Shown here: positions 10,127-19,575 of the stretch, in pieces
How positions within the stretch are numbered: position 1 is the first letter of the stretch
How the letters are laid out: every line of letters begins with the position of its first letter
Assembly (NCBI GenBank): GCA_032718475.1
Contig: JAUCBJ010001191.1
Span: 1 to 48,135 of the forward strand
From: Nemertoderma westbladi
Taxonomy: Eukaryota > Xenacoelomorpha > Nemertodermatida > Nemertodermatidae
Reading direction: 5' to 3'
Length of the DNA stretch: 48,135 bases
Translations under genes and position numbers: made by a program
The notes under the pieces: generated by a model
What the model was told of the DNA's origin: nothing
Database searches by the model: none
The model's input: only the letters and a program-made list of their open reading frames with translations

Positions 10127-11474
10127 CAACAGGGGCAGCTGCCGGGGGCCCGTAAGTTGGAAGGGGCCCGTAAGTTAGAAAAAAAGTTTAAGAAATTATT
10201 TTACAGATATACAATATTAAAATTTTTGACCCTGATGAACAAATAATATTTTTCCCAACATAGCAAGAAGACCAGAAAGCAGAGCCCATGCAAGCCCACA
10301 CTATTACTTACTGTGTATAACAATTTATTGCCTTACAGATAGATCCATTCAAGTATAACCGAGAGCAACCAATAAGCAGAGCCACCGTTGGCGGGGCACC
10401 CGACCCACAGTCTACTACTATACATACCTATGGGCCAGTGAGTCAACGCAAACCCTCAGTTCAAACCATAGACAATAATTGGCTCCTAAGCAATAAGCTT
10501 AACACCCCCCCCCCACACCCTCCAACTGCAAGGCTATATAGGCTGTTTGGTATGGATATGTGTTTCCAAGCAAGTCTGCCCAGTGCCCAGAGCCAATGGG
10601 ATAGTCCTTGGTGCCTTGTTTCTGTTTAGCTGGCATTTAGGAAAGTATCTCTATAGCTGTATAGTCTTAGCTTAGTTTAATGCGCTGCACACTACAGCAG
10701 CCAGCTGGCCAGTATTGCAGTACTTGAGCTCATATTATTGGCTTACATTGCCAATCTATATCAGTATAGATTTCTTTCCTAAAGTTGAGTGACTTGTTTC
10801 TTGATTAATTAATTATTTAAATGGTTAACATATGATAATTGTTAACCCTTTATAATTATTTATTACATGGGAAAAAAATACTTTTTTATTATTCTCGAGG
10901 TATAACCAGATCACCGTACTGCCGTTTGGTGAAAATTATCTGAACTGGAGAGAATAGGGGTAGTGAAAAAAAAGTTATTAGTTTTTTGTCCCATTGATAC
11001 ATTGTAATGCAGGTAGATAATTTATAGTTAATGCTTCATTTGCCACTTCTGCACTTTCTTTTTGTAAATGTAATAAGTATATTGTATTTAGTAACCAGGA
11101 AAATGTAAGCATTGAGAGCACTGAAGCACTTTTAAATACAGTATACTGTATTTATGTTAGCGCTTTTTTATTAAATTTTTTTCGCGGGGGGGGGGGGGGT
11201 GTGGGGCGGGTGGGGAGGGGAGGTGTGTAGCAATATTTGTACCAGCATATAACAATTCACCCCCGTGCGCCGCGGTCCAATTAACTTTAATCCATTAATG
11301 CTCACGCGCCTATGTTCTGATGTTTTCTCAGTACATTTATTTATGTACTCATTTCCATGAAGTAAATAGTTGTAATTATAGTATTTCAGTGAATATTTCT
11401 CAAAAGTTTCCTTATTTTGTAATATTATTTATCTTGTGACTTCGATCTATATTTTACATTGTAAATTAATTATA
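10127..11474 (+). other. hAT 5' non-coding region
   Basis: Untranslated region between the hAT left end and the transposase start. It contains the repeated GGGGCCCGTAAGTT motif near the end (about 10146-10182), C-rich tract at 10504-10515 and a G-rich tract at 11186-11222. No convincing ORF; the 63-codon frame at 10438 has no recognisable features. A promoter should lie here but no clear TATA/initiator pair stands out. Confidence 0.5.
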
Positions 11475-12731
11475 ATGCCACCAAAGAAAAAATTGCCTGA
11501 TTTTCAACACAAATCTGGATCCATGAAAGGGAAGGATAAGAAAGATCGAGATCAAAGATTTAAACATGTAATTGCGAAAACGAAATTAATAGACTCCATA
11601 TTTAAGCCAACCGCAAACACTACTACAGGTTCTTCACTTGTATCATTTACACCTTTAGATGACCCACACCCACCGATGACCATCACCAGTAGCGATGAAG
11701 TGAGGGAAATTGTTAATATTGACAACGCTCTAGTTCCTGTTCCCGTGAAAGGTATGGAATCAGAATCAGTGCAGTCTCCTGTAGTTTCTATGCAAGATAC
11801 AGATAATGCAGGTTGGCCCACAGATAGTTCTCCTCATATTGATCCTCCAAGTGATATAGGGTTATGGGACAAGTTGTCTGAGGGAGATCGATATTATTGG
11901 ATATCAGTGGGTCCGGATGGTTGTGAATTTACTCTTGGTCAATTTAAGAACTCCGCTGTGAAGATTGGAACTGAAACTTCACTACGGTACTGTCAAGCCT
12001 CCTATTTTTCTCGGAAACATTCACTAACTGGTGAAATCATTAAACGCAATTGGCTGATTTACTCCCTGACCAAAGGTAAAGTTTATTGTTTTGCCTGCAA
12101 GCTGCTTTGTTCGCATGAAAATGCTTTCACTAAAGGTTACAACAATTGGAAACATGCAGATGAAAACTTGTCCTCGCATGAGAGTAGCAAATATCATAAG
12201 CAGGCTATGACCGATTTTACCATTAGGCAAAGCAGTGTTGCTTGCTTACCATCATCTTTAACAAAGGAGTTTGACAATTCGTATCAGTATTGGGTAAAAG
12301 TTATAAATAGGTGTGTGGAGGTGCTTAGATTTCTGTGCGAACGTGGCCTAGCATTACGCGGTGATAATGAAGTATTTGGATCCCCAAGAAATGGAAATTA
12401 TATGGGTGCTTTAGAATTGCTTGCTAAGTTCGACCCTTTCTTACAAGAGCACATTGTGAGATTTAGCAATAAAGGTAAAGGCAGCGTGTCATATCTGAGT
12501 TCTACAATTTGTGATGAACTTATATCAGTAATCTCTGTCGAAGTTCGTAAAGAAATTATTCGCCGTGTGAATCTGGCGAAGTTTTTCTCTATATCAGTTG
12601 ACTTGACACCAGATTGTACTCACATTGACCAGCTCACATTTGTTGTTCATTATGTCGAAGGAACTGAGCCTGTAGAGCGCTTTTTAAATTTTTTTCCTCA
12701 GATTGGTCACACGGGTGAGGAAATTGCAGAT
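11475..12731 (+). pseudogene. hAT transposase, exon 1 first part (zinc finger to first catalytic Asp)
   Basis: The ATG at 11475 (MPPKKKLPDFQ) is chosen because hAT proteins of this type start with a basic stretch; the extension to 11436 uses GTG. In order: basic N-terminus; Ser/Thr/Pro linker; LWDKLSEGDRYYW; TTF-type zinc-finger region (RNWLIYS...KVYCFACKLL... with later H-x4-H); DUF4371-like region; first catalytic Asp in ISVDLTPD (codon at 12600-12602). At 12731 the gene is cut by the Penelope-like element, which adds a spurious stop at 12735-12737. Removing the insertion and one copy of the duplication returns the frame to 15540, so the gene was coding when hit. It would cut and paste the element in the nucleus. 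Confidence 0.92.
12720..12731. repeat. Target site duplication of the Penelope-like element, left
   Basis: GAAATTGCAGAT, repeated exactly at 15528-15539, directly outside the left inverted repeat. Both copies are in the same transposase frame (EIAD). Confidence 0.93.
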
Positions 12732-12858
12732 GTGTAAAGATGATAGAAAAAATAAAGTATTGAGGGTCTTTAGCTGGTTATATTATATTAGATAAAGATA
12801 CAATAGTAAACGTTTTCGACCTACCGGTCTGCATCAGACTATGTACTGGCAACTAACA
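12732..12858. repeat. Inverted terminal repeat, left, of the Penelope-like element
   Basis: Begins GTGTAAAGATGATAG and ends CTGGCAACTAACA; by eye it is the exact reverse complement of 15358-15484. The perfect match implies recent insertion or copy correction. Confidence 0.93.
12799..12845 (-). ncRNA. Hammerhead-ribozyme-like motif in the left inverted repeat
   Basis: The same 47 bases as the right-hand motif (15371-15417) but on the opposite strand. In this copy the motif points away from the element's ORF. Confidence 0.6.
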
Positions 12859-12868
12859 AACGTTTTAA

Positions 12869-13659
12869 AAAAACTTTAATAACTACCTAAACGCGAGTGT
12901 ATCAAACAGACTCCCTAACACAACTAACCTGGATACTAACACACCCGATCTGGATCTAACCACCCCTACCAACCCGAGCTCAACAACCACTGATCCCAAC
13001 ACTACTAACAAGACCAGATATAATCCTAGTATAACTCCCCTAAAATCTATCAAAAACACCCCTGAAACTCACAGAACTACCATAACTACCCATGTAACTA
13101 ATACAACCACCCCTGAAACTAACATAACTACCCCCAAAACTACGCTAACTACCCATGAAACTAACATAACTACTCCTGATATTAACATAACTACCCCTGG
13201 AACTAACATAACTACCCCTGGAACTAACAGAACTACCCCTGAAACTACCATAAGTACCCATGAAACTAACATAACTACCCCTGAAACTAACGAAACTAAC
13301 ATAACTACCCCTGAAACTACCACAAGTACCCATGAAACTAACATAACTACCCCTGAAACTAACGAAACTAACATAACTACCCCTGAAACTACCATAAGTA
13401 CCCATGAAACTAACAAAACTACCCCTGATACTAACGAAACTAACATAACTACCCCTGAAACTACCATAAGTACCCATGGTACTAACATAAATACCCCTGA
13501 AACTAACAAAACTAACATAACAACTACCCCTGGCACTAATATAACTACCCCGGAACCTACCCCTTCCACCCCAGTCTGTAATAATATAACTACCTCAGTA
13601 ACTTATAAAACTAAACTGCACCAAACACTACACCTAACCCCGTTTTCTCAGATCCTATA
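12869..13659 (+). pseudogene. Thr/Asn/Pro-rich open frame of the Penelope-like element
   Basis: A frame without ATG is open from 12869 (after a TAA) to a TAA at 13657-13659. It encodes a low-complexity protein made of NITTPET, STHET and ETNET units, with many N-I-T sequons. The repeats come from the minisatellite at 13062-13545. The frame then shifts by one base near 13620, after which similar Thr/Pro-rich sequence leads directly into the RT catalytic motif at about 13828. What this region does is unknown; it may be an N-terminal extension expanded by slippage, or simply a satellite captured in place of the deleted RT core. Confidence 0.5.
13062..13545. repeat. Minisatellite, 21-bp unit in a 72-bp higher-order unit
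   Basis: Variants of ACCCCTGAAACTAACATAACT repeat in tandem. A higher-order unit of 21+21+30 bp recurs about three times between 13230 and 13450. All unit lengths are multiples of three, so the plus-strand frame stays open; the minus-strand frames open here are a by-product of the same periodicity. Confidence 0.85.
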
Positions 13660-13875
13660 ATAACGACCCCAATATCTAACCTTACACCTCCTGATTCCAA
13701 CATCAATATTCCAGAAACTATCCTATCTATCTCAGATCCTAATATAACCATAACTAACGAAACTACCTCAACCTCGGATCCAAACATAACCCCCCCAGAC
13801 GATAATACAACTTACCCTATTCCATTCTACAAACGGTTTGTTGACGACAGCTATGGTATAGTACAACGTATATAA
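13636..13875 (+). pseudogene. Reverse transcriptase catalytic-motif fragment (Penelope type)
   Basis: Frame 1 from 13636 gives Thr/Pro-rich residues and then FYKRFVDDSYGIV at about 13831-13866, the motif C of Penelope-type RT (xVDD with an aromatic before it), and stops at 13873-13875. A frameshift and a TAA (13902) separate it from the following open frame, which continues with typical post-motif C residues (IQFTIEYS...LPFLDVL). RT motifs before C (fingers, motif A, motif B) are not present anywhere between the terminal repeats. Confidence 0.7.
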
Positions 13876-13904
13876 GTGAACAGGACATTCACAACATACA
13901 GTAA

Positions 13905-14879
13905 ATCACAAACTCCTCTTGTAACGACTTATTCCAAAACTCTGATATACAATTCACCATTGAATACTCCCACACATCACTCCCATTCCTTGACGTCTTG
14001 ACACAGATTAACAACGAAACACTAACATCTACATTATACAAAAAACCAACTAGCAATAAACTCCCGATTCACTACAATAGCTTCCATGATAAGAAATTAC
14101 TACTATCCGTAATTCGTAGCCAACTCCTACGCATCCACCGCAGATGTAGCGAGTCTAACGACTATACCAAACTCAGAGACGAATTCCTTGGCGAATGTCT
14201 ACTCAGGCAGTACCCCCAGAACCTCCTTAACAAACTTAGACATTGGACTCCCCAAACCAGACCTAAAGACACTAACTCGAAACCCACATTTTACCTATCC
14301 ACTAACCAACAGATGAAGGGCATATTCCAAAATACTGTACGTAGATACTCCAAAAACTACGATCTTGACATCAACATTAATGTAGTCACGAAGAACCCCA
14401 CATCACTAGGACAAATACTAACCAAAAATAAAACTCAATCGCAAACACACACAAATAACACCACTAATGAGCCATGTAACTCTAGCCGCTGCCTTACATG
14501 CAAAACTATCACTAACATACAACATACACCATGGGGTGAAAAGATAAAAGGACACTATACATGTAAGTCCCACACTGTATGTTACTTGGCCTGGTGCCAC
14601 TGCCACCCTACTCTATACTACATAGGCCAAACGAGACAGAAACTTCACGAACGCTTTAATGGACACCGCAACAACATACGACACTACCCCTCACGAGCCA
14701 ATGACGGAAAAACACACGAAGACATACTCCTAGCTAGGCACATATACGGTTGTGGTTTAGAAAATCTACGCACCGCAACCATAAAACAATTCACAAACAT
14801 ACCCGAACTACTAGCGACGGAAGCTAACCTAATCTATACTTACAACCCCCCACTTAACGTAGCAAGACCAGCAATCTAA
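13905..14879 (+). pseudogene. Penelope RT thumb plus GIY-YIG endonuclease
   Basis: Open from 13905 to the TAA at 14877-14879; no upstream ATG belongs to it. In order: IQFTIEYSHTSLPFLDVL; LYKKPTSNKLPIHYNSFHD and an RT thumb-like helical region; a Cys motif (CNSSRCLTC); KGHYTCKS; the endonuclease motif LYYIGQTRQKLHERFNGHR with catalytic-type Tyr and Arg; and the Glu-containing LLATEANLIYTYNPPLN. This is the canonical Penelope-like layout, where the GIY-YIG domain nicks target DNA and the RT primes from the nick. This half is intact; the RT core upstream is missing. Confidence 0.9.
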
Positions 14880-15357
14880 ACCCAACGTTTTATATAATAC
14901 ACCCTATATTCTATATCTTACACAACTACAGTGCCCTCTATAGCGAATTTCAGGGTTTTTATGTGCTTTTCCCCTACCTTCCTTTTTGTTTTTTGTCTTG
15001 GTTTTTCTGTTTCTTGTGATTTCTTACTCTGTAAAAATTACAGCTATCATTATGATGCGTTTTAAGTAGATACCTCATAATCCTATGTAACCTACCTAAT
15101 CCAATTATACCATTCAGTATGTAGACACATGACCACTCCTGGGATTTCCCTATCAACTTCTCCCAACCTTATAACCCAACCTGCAACCCTATATTTGTAC
15201 TTTAGATTGACAGCTTACAACTAACTCGGTGTACTTTCCCTATCACAATTACCTTACATTATACAGTACATACATACACGTTAACCTTTCTGGGATTCAC
15301 CTATCAGGTATTCCCCTTTAAAACTTATATATATATATATAGACCCCCACCTTTTCC
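14880..15357 (+). other. 3' non-coding region of the Penelope-like element
   Basis: AT-rich, with a short (TA)n tract at 15327-15341. No gene; the 60-codon minus frame at 14974 is low-complexity Lys/Gln-rich and is not credible. Confidence 0.6.
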
Positions 15358-15484
15358 TGTTAGTTGCCAGTACATAGTCTGATGCAGACCGGTAGGTCGA
15401 AAACGTTTACTATTGTATCTTTATCTAATATAATATAACCAGCTAAAGACCCTCAATACTTTATTTTTTCTATCATCTTTACAC
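15358..15484. repeat. Inverted terminal repeat, right, of the Penelope-like element
   Basis: Exact reverse complement of 12732-12858. Ends at CTATCATCTTTACAC, followed by a 43-bp unique tail before the target duplication. Confidence 0.93.
15371..15417 (+). ncRNA. Hammerhead-ribozyme-like motif in the right inverted repeat
   Basis: Read 5' to 3': TACATAGT (stem I), core CTGATG, then CA, stem II GACC-GGTA-GGTC, GAA, stem III AAC/GTT with no loop, T at the expected cleavage position (15408), then ACTAT-T-GTA, which pairs with the first strand of stem I (8 bp with one bulged T). This is a type I hammerhead with minimal stem III, the form reported from Penelope-like elements, thought to work as dimers. 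Position 9, normally A, reads C here. Same strand as the endonuclease ORF. Activity is untested. Confidence 0.65.
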
Positions 15485-15527
15485 TATGCTGCCGCTGGTG
15501 AATGCCTACCACTTCATCCGTTCGTTT

Positions 15528-15539
15528 GAAATTGCAGAT
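15528..15539. repeat. Target site duplication of the Penelope-like element, right
   Basis: GAAATTGCAGAT, identical to 12720-12731. Confidence 0.93.
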
Positions 15540-15915
15540 ACCATAGTAAAGTACCTGGAAGACATAGATGTAGATATTGGTAACTGTCGTGGCCAATCAT
15601 ATGACAATGCATCGAACATGAGTGGAAAATATACAGGTTGCCAAACAAGAGTTAAAGCTTCATGTAAATTTGCTACATGGATTCCCTGCTCAGCTCACTC
15701 CCTGAATCTCGTTGGGAAGCACAGTTGTGAATGTACTCGCTCCGTAGTAGCATGTTTCGACATAGTTCAACGTGTTTACACATTCTTCTCGGCTTCTACT
15801 GCACGATGGGATCTCTTGAGCTCTAAACTTAAACCACTCAAACTGAATGTTGTAAAGTCACTTTCCGAAACGAGATGGTCAGCTAGATACGATGCTGTAA
15901 ACGCGTTGATTAAAG
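15540..15915 (+). pseudogene. hAT transposase, exon 1 second part
   Basis: Continues the transposase frame after the insertion: IVKYLEDIDVDIGNCRGQSY with the second catalytic Asp in SYDNASNMSG (codon 15603-15605), then WIPCSAHSLNLVG and LSETRWSARYDAV, the RW-type motif of hAT enzymes. Exon ends at 15915 with donor AAAG|GTGGGT. A reading past the donor runs to a stop at 15971. The 5' edge joins the segment at 12731 once the Penelope-like element is discounted. Confidence 0.92.
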
Positions 15916-16448
15916 GTGGGTGTAATATTCGGTCTATTGATTACAGTTCCATATACGTGCGGTCTATATGAATATGACTGATGAGGGGGGTAGGTCCCCC
16001 CTCTAAAAAATTCAGAAATTTGTTTTTTATTGCATCTAGAGCATAATTTAATGGGGATTTCAATTCTGAAAACGGCTTAGAGAGATCTCTTTTAGTTATC
16101 GAGTTATCGTGGAATAGCTGTCTGCCAACCGGTCTGTCATAATGTAAGACAGACAGACAACCGACAGGCGGACATACTACATTCCACCAAATATTAAATT
16201 CTCCTTTAGATGTGCCATCAGCACTATATTTTTCTACTCTTCACAATTCTTTAATATAATTTGCAATTTAAATTAAGGTAATTAATTAAATAAAAAAATT
16301 AAATAACAAGTTTAAAATTCCAATAATTAAACGTATTAAATGCAGAGTAAATGAAATGCATTTTATTTGCAGTATTAAGTAGGCCCTACCCTAATTCTTA
16401 AACTTTACATGTAAAATAATTATAAAATAATTGTTTGTATCATTTTAG
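15916..16448 (+). other. Intron of the hAT transposase
   Basis: Donor GTGGGT at 15916, acceptor TTTTAG ending at 16448. Splicing joins phase 1 and gives KGYIPICEALQQ, which continues family-typical sequence. AT-rich, with a GGGGGG...CCCCCC hairpin at about 15976-16000. Confidence 0.8.
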
Positions 16449-17411
16449 GCTACATTCCTATCTGTGAAGCACTACAACAGTTAGAAGATGATGAACAACA
16501 GAAAGCCGAATGTCGATTAGAAGCTGGAGGTCTAAAACTGAAACTGAGAACACTAGACATCTCGATCGTATTAATATTTTGGGGAGAAATATTGGAACGT
16601 TTCCAAGCAACATCACAGTCACTCCAATCAAGCCACATAAATGTGAATACAATGGTTACCCTTTATGAATCCCTTCTTGCGTTTGTAGCTCAGCAGAGAG
16701 ACCGTTTTGATTCATTCGAATCAAAGGCGATAATTCTGTGTGGAAATAGCCACTATAATGCTGAAGTCAGTCGACCCCGCAAGCGTAATAAAAAAGATGA
16801 TGATGGTGGTGCACAAGATACGATATTTGCGGCCAGAGATCATTTCCGCACCAGTGTATTTTTAGCAGGTAGACTTGAGGCATAGGCTCGATGCCTATCA
16901 ATCTGTAAGTTTGGTGTTTGGTTTTTTGGGAAACCTCAGTGAGATGACTTCTGAGGATATTTTATCTTCAGCATCTAGGGCGGTCGCTACTTATCCCAAT
17001 GATTTAGAGCCAGAACTTGGACCAGAACTGCTGCAATTTAGTGCAATAATAAAGGCGGTTCCTGCTCTACGTACTCGGCAACCAACTGACTCAGTTCTAC
17101 AGCCAACTGAATCCATCGAAGAACACATTATATATAAATATATTATATCTAATGACTTGCAGGCTACATTCCCTAACTTAGAAATTATGTATCGCATATT
17201 TCTGACACTGGCGTGCACTAACTGTAAAGGTGAAAGATCATTTTCAACCCTGAAACTTATTAAGAGCCTTCAGAGAAATCTTATTTCACAATACCGTTTA
17301 AACTCGCTGGCGCTTCTCACCATGGAAGTTGACATTTTCCGGGAATTAGATTTCTCTGAAATTATTAATGAGTTTTGTAGACGCAAGGCTAGGAAAATGC
17401 CTTTTGTTTAA
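16449..17411 (+). pseudogene. hAT transposase, exon 2 with hATC dimerisation domain
   Basis: Begins GYIPICEALQQLEDDEQQKA and runs through LDISIVLIFWGEILERFQ; the frame shifts by one base at about 16865-16875 (between VFLAG and HRLDAYQSVS), then reads on to the stop at 17409-17411. The C-terminal part contains FPNLEIMYRIFLTLACTN, GERSFSTLKLIKSLQRN and LALLTMEVD, the hAT C-terminal dimerisation signature. Together with exon 1 this is a full-length enzyme (about 850 residues) with one frameshift and one insertion as visible lesions. Confidence 0.9.
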
Positions 17412-18060
17412 TTAGTTCTTCAGTCTAAATATTTGATTTACAAATATATTCATATTAATAATTAATTTAATGTGTTGAATTTATAGAAACGTTTCTTATA
17501 TTGTAAATATGTCTCAATGTCTGTGTAAAATTCAGATAGGGGGGACTTTCGACGCAATCAAAATGCATCCCTCTCCAGGTAAATACTGAATACTCTCAAA
17601 AATAAAACTGTAACCTGATCTATTGACTTTCGTTTATTATTTTGGTTAGAATAACATGCCACTGTAACCTGCTCTTTTCACTAAATTGAGAATTTAACAT
17701 TGAGGCGGGATATTAATTTGCCAAGATGGGATTTGCGTCAAGTACCTCTACATTCGACCCCCCCCCCCCCCCCCCATGTCTCGTAAAATTAGATTTGTTT
17801 ATTCTAATATTATTAATGTAATTACTAAGTAATTATTATTATTATTCTCATTTGATTATATACTGTAATATTTTGCTTTTCTATCCGTTCCCCATATTAC
17901 TGTACTTTACTAACTATATAAATTATTACAGTTGGTCTCTCTACAACAATGGGGCAATGATAAGGAATTTCGTTACGATATATTATTATTAATAATTAAT
18001 TTTTGCTAATGAGATCTAAAAAATTTCAAATGGGGTCGGGTTGGGGGGGGGGGGTGGGAT
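17412..18060 (+). other. hAT 3' non-coding region
   Basis: AT-rich; holds the second copy of the dispersed repeat (17541-17775) ending in a C18 run at 17758-17775, and a G-rich run at 18043-18055 near the right end. No gene. Confidence 0.6.
17541..17775. repeat. Dispersed repeat, copy 2
   Basis: Matches 2558-2785 (see there). Located inside the hAT 3' region, so it is either part of the hAT family or an insertion in it. Ends in C18. Confidence 0.75.
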
Positions 18061-18116
18061 CTGGGGGGCCCGCAAGTTGGACTGCCGGGGGCCCGAAAAT
18101 CCATAATCCATCCCTG

Positions 18117-18512
18117 GTAATACACATTAGACACATTTGTAAATACTTCCCTAACAAATGCGGGTTCGTCGAGGTAAACCTTATAAATATGTTTCCCAAT
18201 AGTAAAATTAAACCAATCTTTGAGATCATCTGATATTTCGGAGCCATGTTGGAATGACCGGGCCTGTGATGGTTCACCCAAAGGCAGTTTGACATTGTAT
18301 TTATCAGGTATAAATATTTCACTGCGAATTTCACTAGCAATATCACTGGCTTCCCATACTATCCACCTTATTTTGGCTTTAAAATTACCATATATCTCCT
18401 GTCTAATGTCATTGGTAATATCAAGATCATGAATTGAATTAGCATGTTCGCACAGTTTTTCAAAAGCTGAGGTTCTATAATTCACCAACATCGCCTCACC
18501 ACAACTCAACAC
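18117..18512 (-). pseudogene. OTU-element upstream exon (LCEHANSIHDLDITNDIRQE), copy A
   Basis: Read leftward from about 18512: SCGEAMLVNYRTSAFEKLC, then EIYGNFKAKIRWIVWEASDI, PDKYNVKLPLGEPSQARSFQ, DWFNFTIGKHIYKVYLDEP and VREVFTNVSNVYY, open until the hAT end. The apparent frame into 18006-18116 is hAT end sequence. Copy B (41936-42310) has the same protein with two small lesions. Clearly once coding, but I do not recognise the domain; a Trp/charged-rich globular protein. It lies upstream of the 9819-10019 ORF in the uninterrupted block. Confidence 0.6.
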
Positions 18513-18579
18513 TGGGGTGTCCTTATACTGTTTTCTTTCACTACATAAAAGTTTAAATATACAGATATATGGCCAAAAT

Positions 18580-18778
18580 CTAAGCAGCTAGATCTGTAGT
18601 TACCAGAACAGGTGAAATGAGATCAATTCTTCTGTTCATTGAAATACAAACACTTCCAACGAAGTCCCTTGCATCTGAAATACAATCCAAGGGCTCCCTA
18701 ATCTCGATCTCTCGCTGTCCACTTTCTGTTGCAACTAGATCCACCCCTTTAACCCTATTTATTACCACTGGTACTACT
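18580..18778 (-). pseudogene. OTU-element 5'-most coding fragment, copy A
   Basis: Read leftward: VVPVVINRVKGVDLVATESG, then QREIEIREPLDCISDARDFV and SVCISMNRRIDLISP, then it loses coding sense. Near-identical to 42413-42614. At its upstream edge (about 18780) it is cut by the old LINE family 2 tail. Unknown function. Confidence 0.5.
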
Positions 18779-18784
18779 ACGAAT

Positions 18785-19140
18785 TGATGGTTGCTACATA
18801 AGACTACTAAGGGCAGCCCTAAACATCAGCTGGAGACAACACATGACCAACGCCGAGCTTTATGGTACAATACCACCTGTATCAACCACCCTCCGTGAAC
18901 GCAGATTAAGATTCAGTGGGCACTGCTGGCGAAGTAAAGACGAGGTCATACCAGATCTACTTCTCTGGCAACCAACTCATGGAAAGCGTAGTCGTGGACG
19001 ACTGGCCATAACATATATAGATCAACTTGAAAGGGATACTGAACTTGGGAGAAACGAAATTGCGACAACTATGGAGAATCGGGAAGCCTGGAAGGATCTC
19101 ATTTCCACTGTCCGAGTTCGCTCGACCTAGTAGTAGTAGT
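18785..19140 (+). mobile_element. LINE family 2, 3' end, copy A (old insertion)
   Basis: Encodes the C-terminal tail of a LINE ORF2: RLRFSGHCWRSKDEVIPDLL, HGKRSRGRLAITYIDQLERD, AWKDLISTVRVRST then stop at 19128-19130, followed by a CCTAGTAGTAGTAG tail. Copy B has the same piece (42615-42966), so it predates the duplication. Strongly 5'-truncated. Confidence 0.85.
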
Positions 19141-19575
19141 ATATAATTATTGTTGTGCATTGGGTGATTGGCATAATCATTGTGGTTGATTGGGGTGATC
19201 TGGTGATTAGCATAATCATTGGGGTGTTTATCATAATCATTGGGGTGTTTAGCATATGTATTGGGGTGATTATTGATTGGGGTGTTTAGCATATGTAATT
19301 GGGGTGTTTAGCATATGTATTGGGGTGATTATTGGGGGTATTTAGCATATGTATTGGGGCGATAGTTATAACTATTGTTGTATTGGGGTGATTAGCATAA
19401 TCATTGGGGTGCATCTGTCATCTGTGCATTGGGGTCAGGGGTATCATAATCATTGGCTGATTGGGGTGTTTAGCATATGTATGTATATATAAGCCTATAT
19501 AATTATTGTGGTGCATTGGGGTGATTAGCATAATCATTGGGGTATATTGGGGTGATTAGCATAACGTCATCTGGC
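19141..19575. repeat. Minisatellite, about 20-bp unit, copy A
   Basis: Variants of TTGGGGTGATTAGCATAATC and TTGGGGTGTTTAGCATATGT repeat about 18 times, imperfectly, with gaps. Orthologous arrays of different length lie at 42967-43119 plus 44737-45030 in copy B; smaller ones at 9175-9225 and 40225-40375. Confidence 0.85.

Larger units (their letters stand above)
12732..15527 (+). mobile_element. Penelope-like element with 127-bp inverted terminal repeats
   Basis: Bounded by the 12-bp duplication GAAATTGCAGAT. Inside: perfect 127-bp inverted repeats at 12732-12858 and 15358-15484, each with a hammerhead-like fold; a Thr-rich tandem repeat; the RT catalytic motif region; an open frame with RT thumb and GIY-YIG endonuclease; an AT-rich 3' region; and a 43-bp tail (15485-15527) outside the right inverted repeat. 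Penelope-like elements are known to carry pseudo-LTRs in direct or inverted orientation with hammerhead motifs, which fits. The RT fingers and most of the palm are absent, so this copy is non-autonomous. Insertion interrupts the hAT transposase. Confidence 0.92.
10094..18116 (+). mobile_element. hAT DNA transposon (split by a Penelope-like element)
   Basis: Copy B shows the empty site at about 41935-41942. Target duplication is exactly 8 bp, GTAATACA at 10086-10093 and 18117-18124, as hAT elements make. Ends: CAGGGACGGATTATGG on the left and the inverse of CAGGGATGGATTATGG on the right (15/16). A G19 run begins inside the left end, and a G-rich run lies in the right end. It encodes a hAT transposase on the plus strand in at least two exons. 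Without the nested element (2.8 kb) it is about 5.2 kb. Confidence 0.95.

Noticed and set aside
13069-13569. 166-codon minus-strand frame of VVMLVSGVV repeats
   Set aside because: It is the complement of the Thr-rich minisatellite; the three-base periodicity opens all frames, and there is no start context or homologue.
15974-16006. CTGATGA followed by a G6/C6 hairpin in the hAT intron, like a hammerhead core
   Set aside because: GAAA does not follow the stem (TCTAAAA instead) and no stem I or III is found.
19141-19575. CRISPR-like array of short repeats
   Set aside because: Units are contiguous and imperfect without unique spacers, and the context is eukaryotic.
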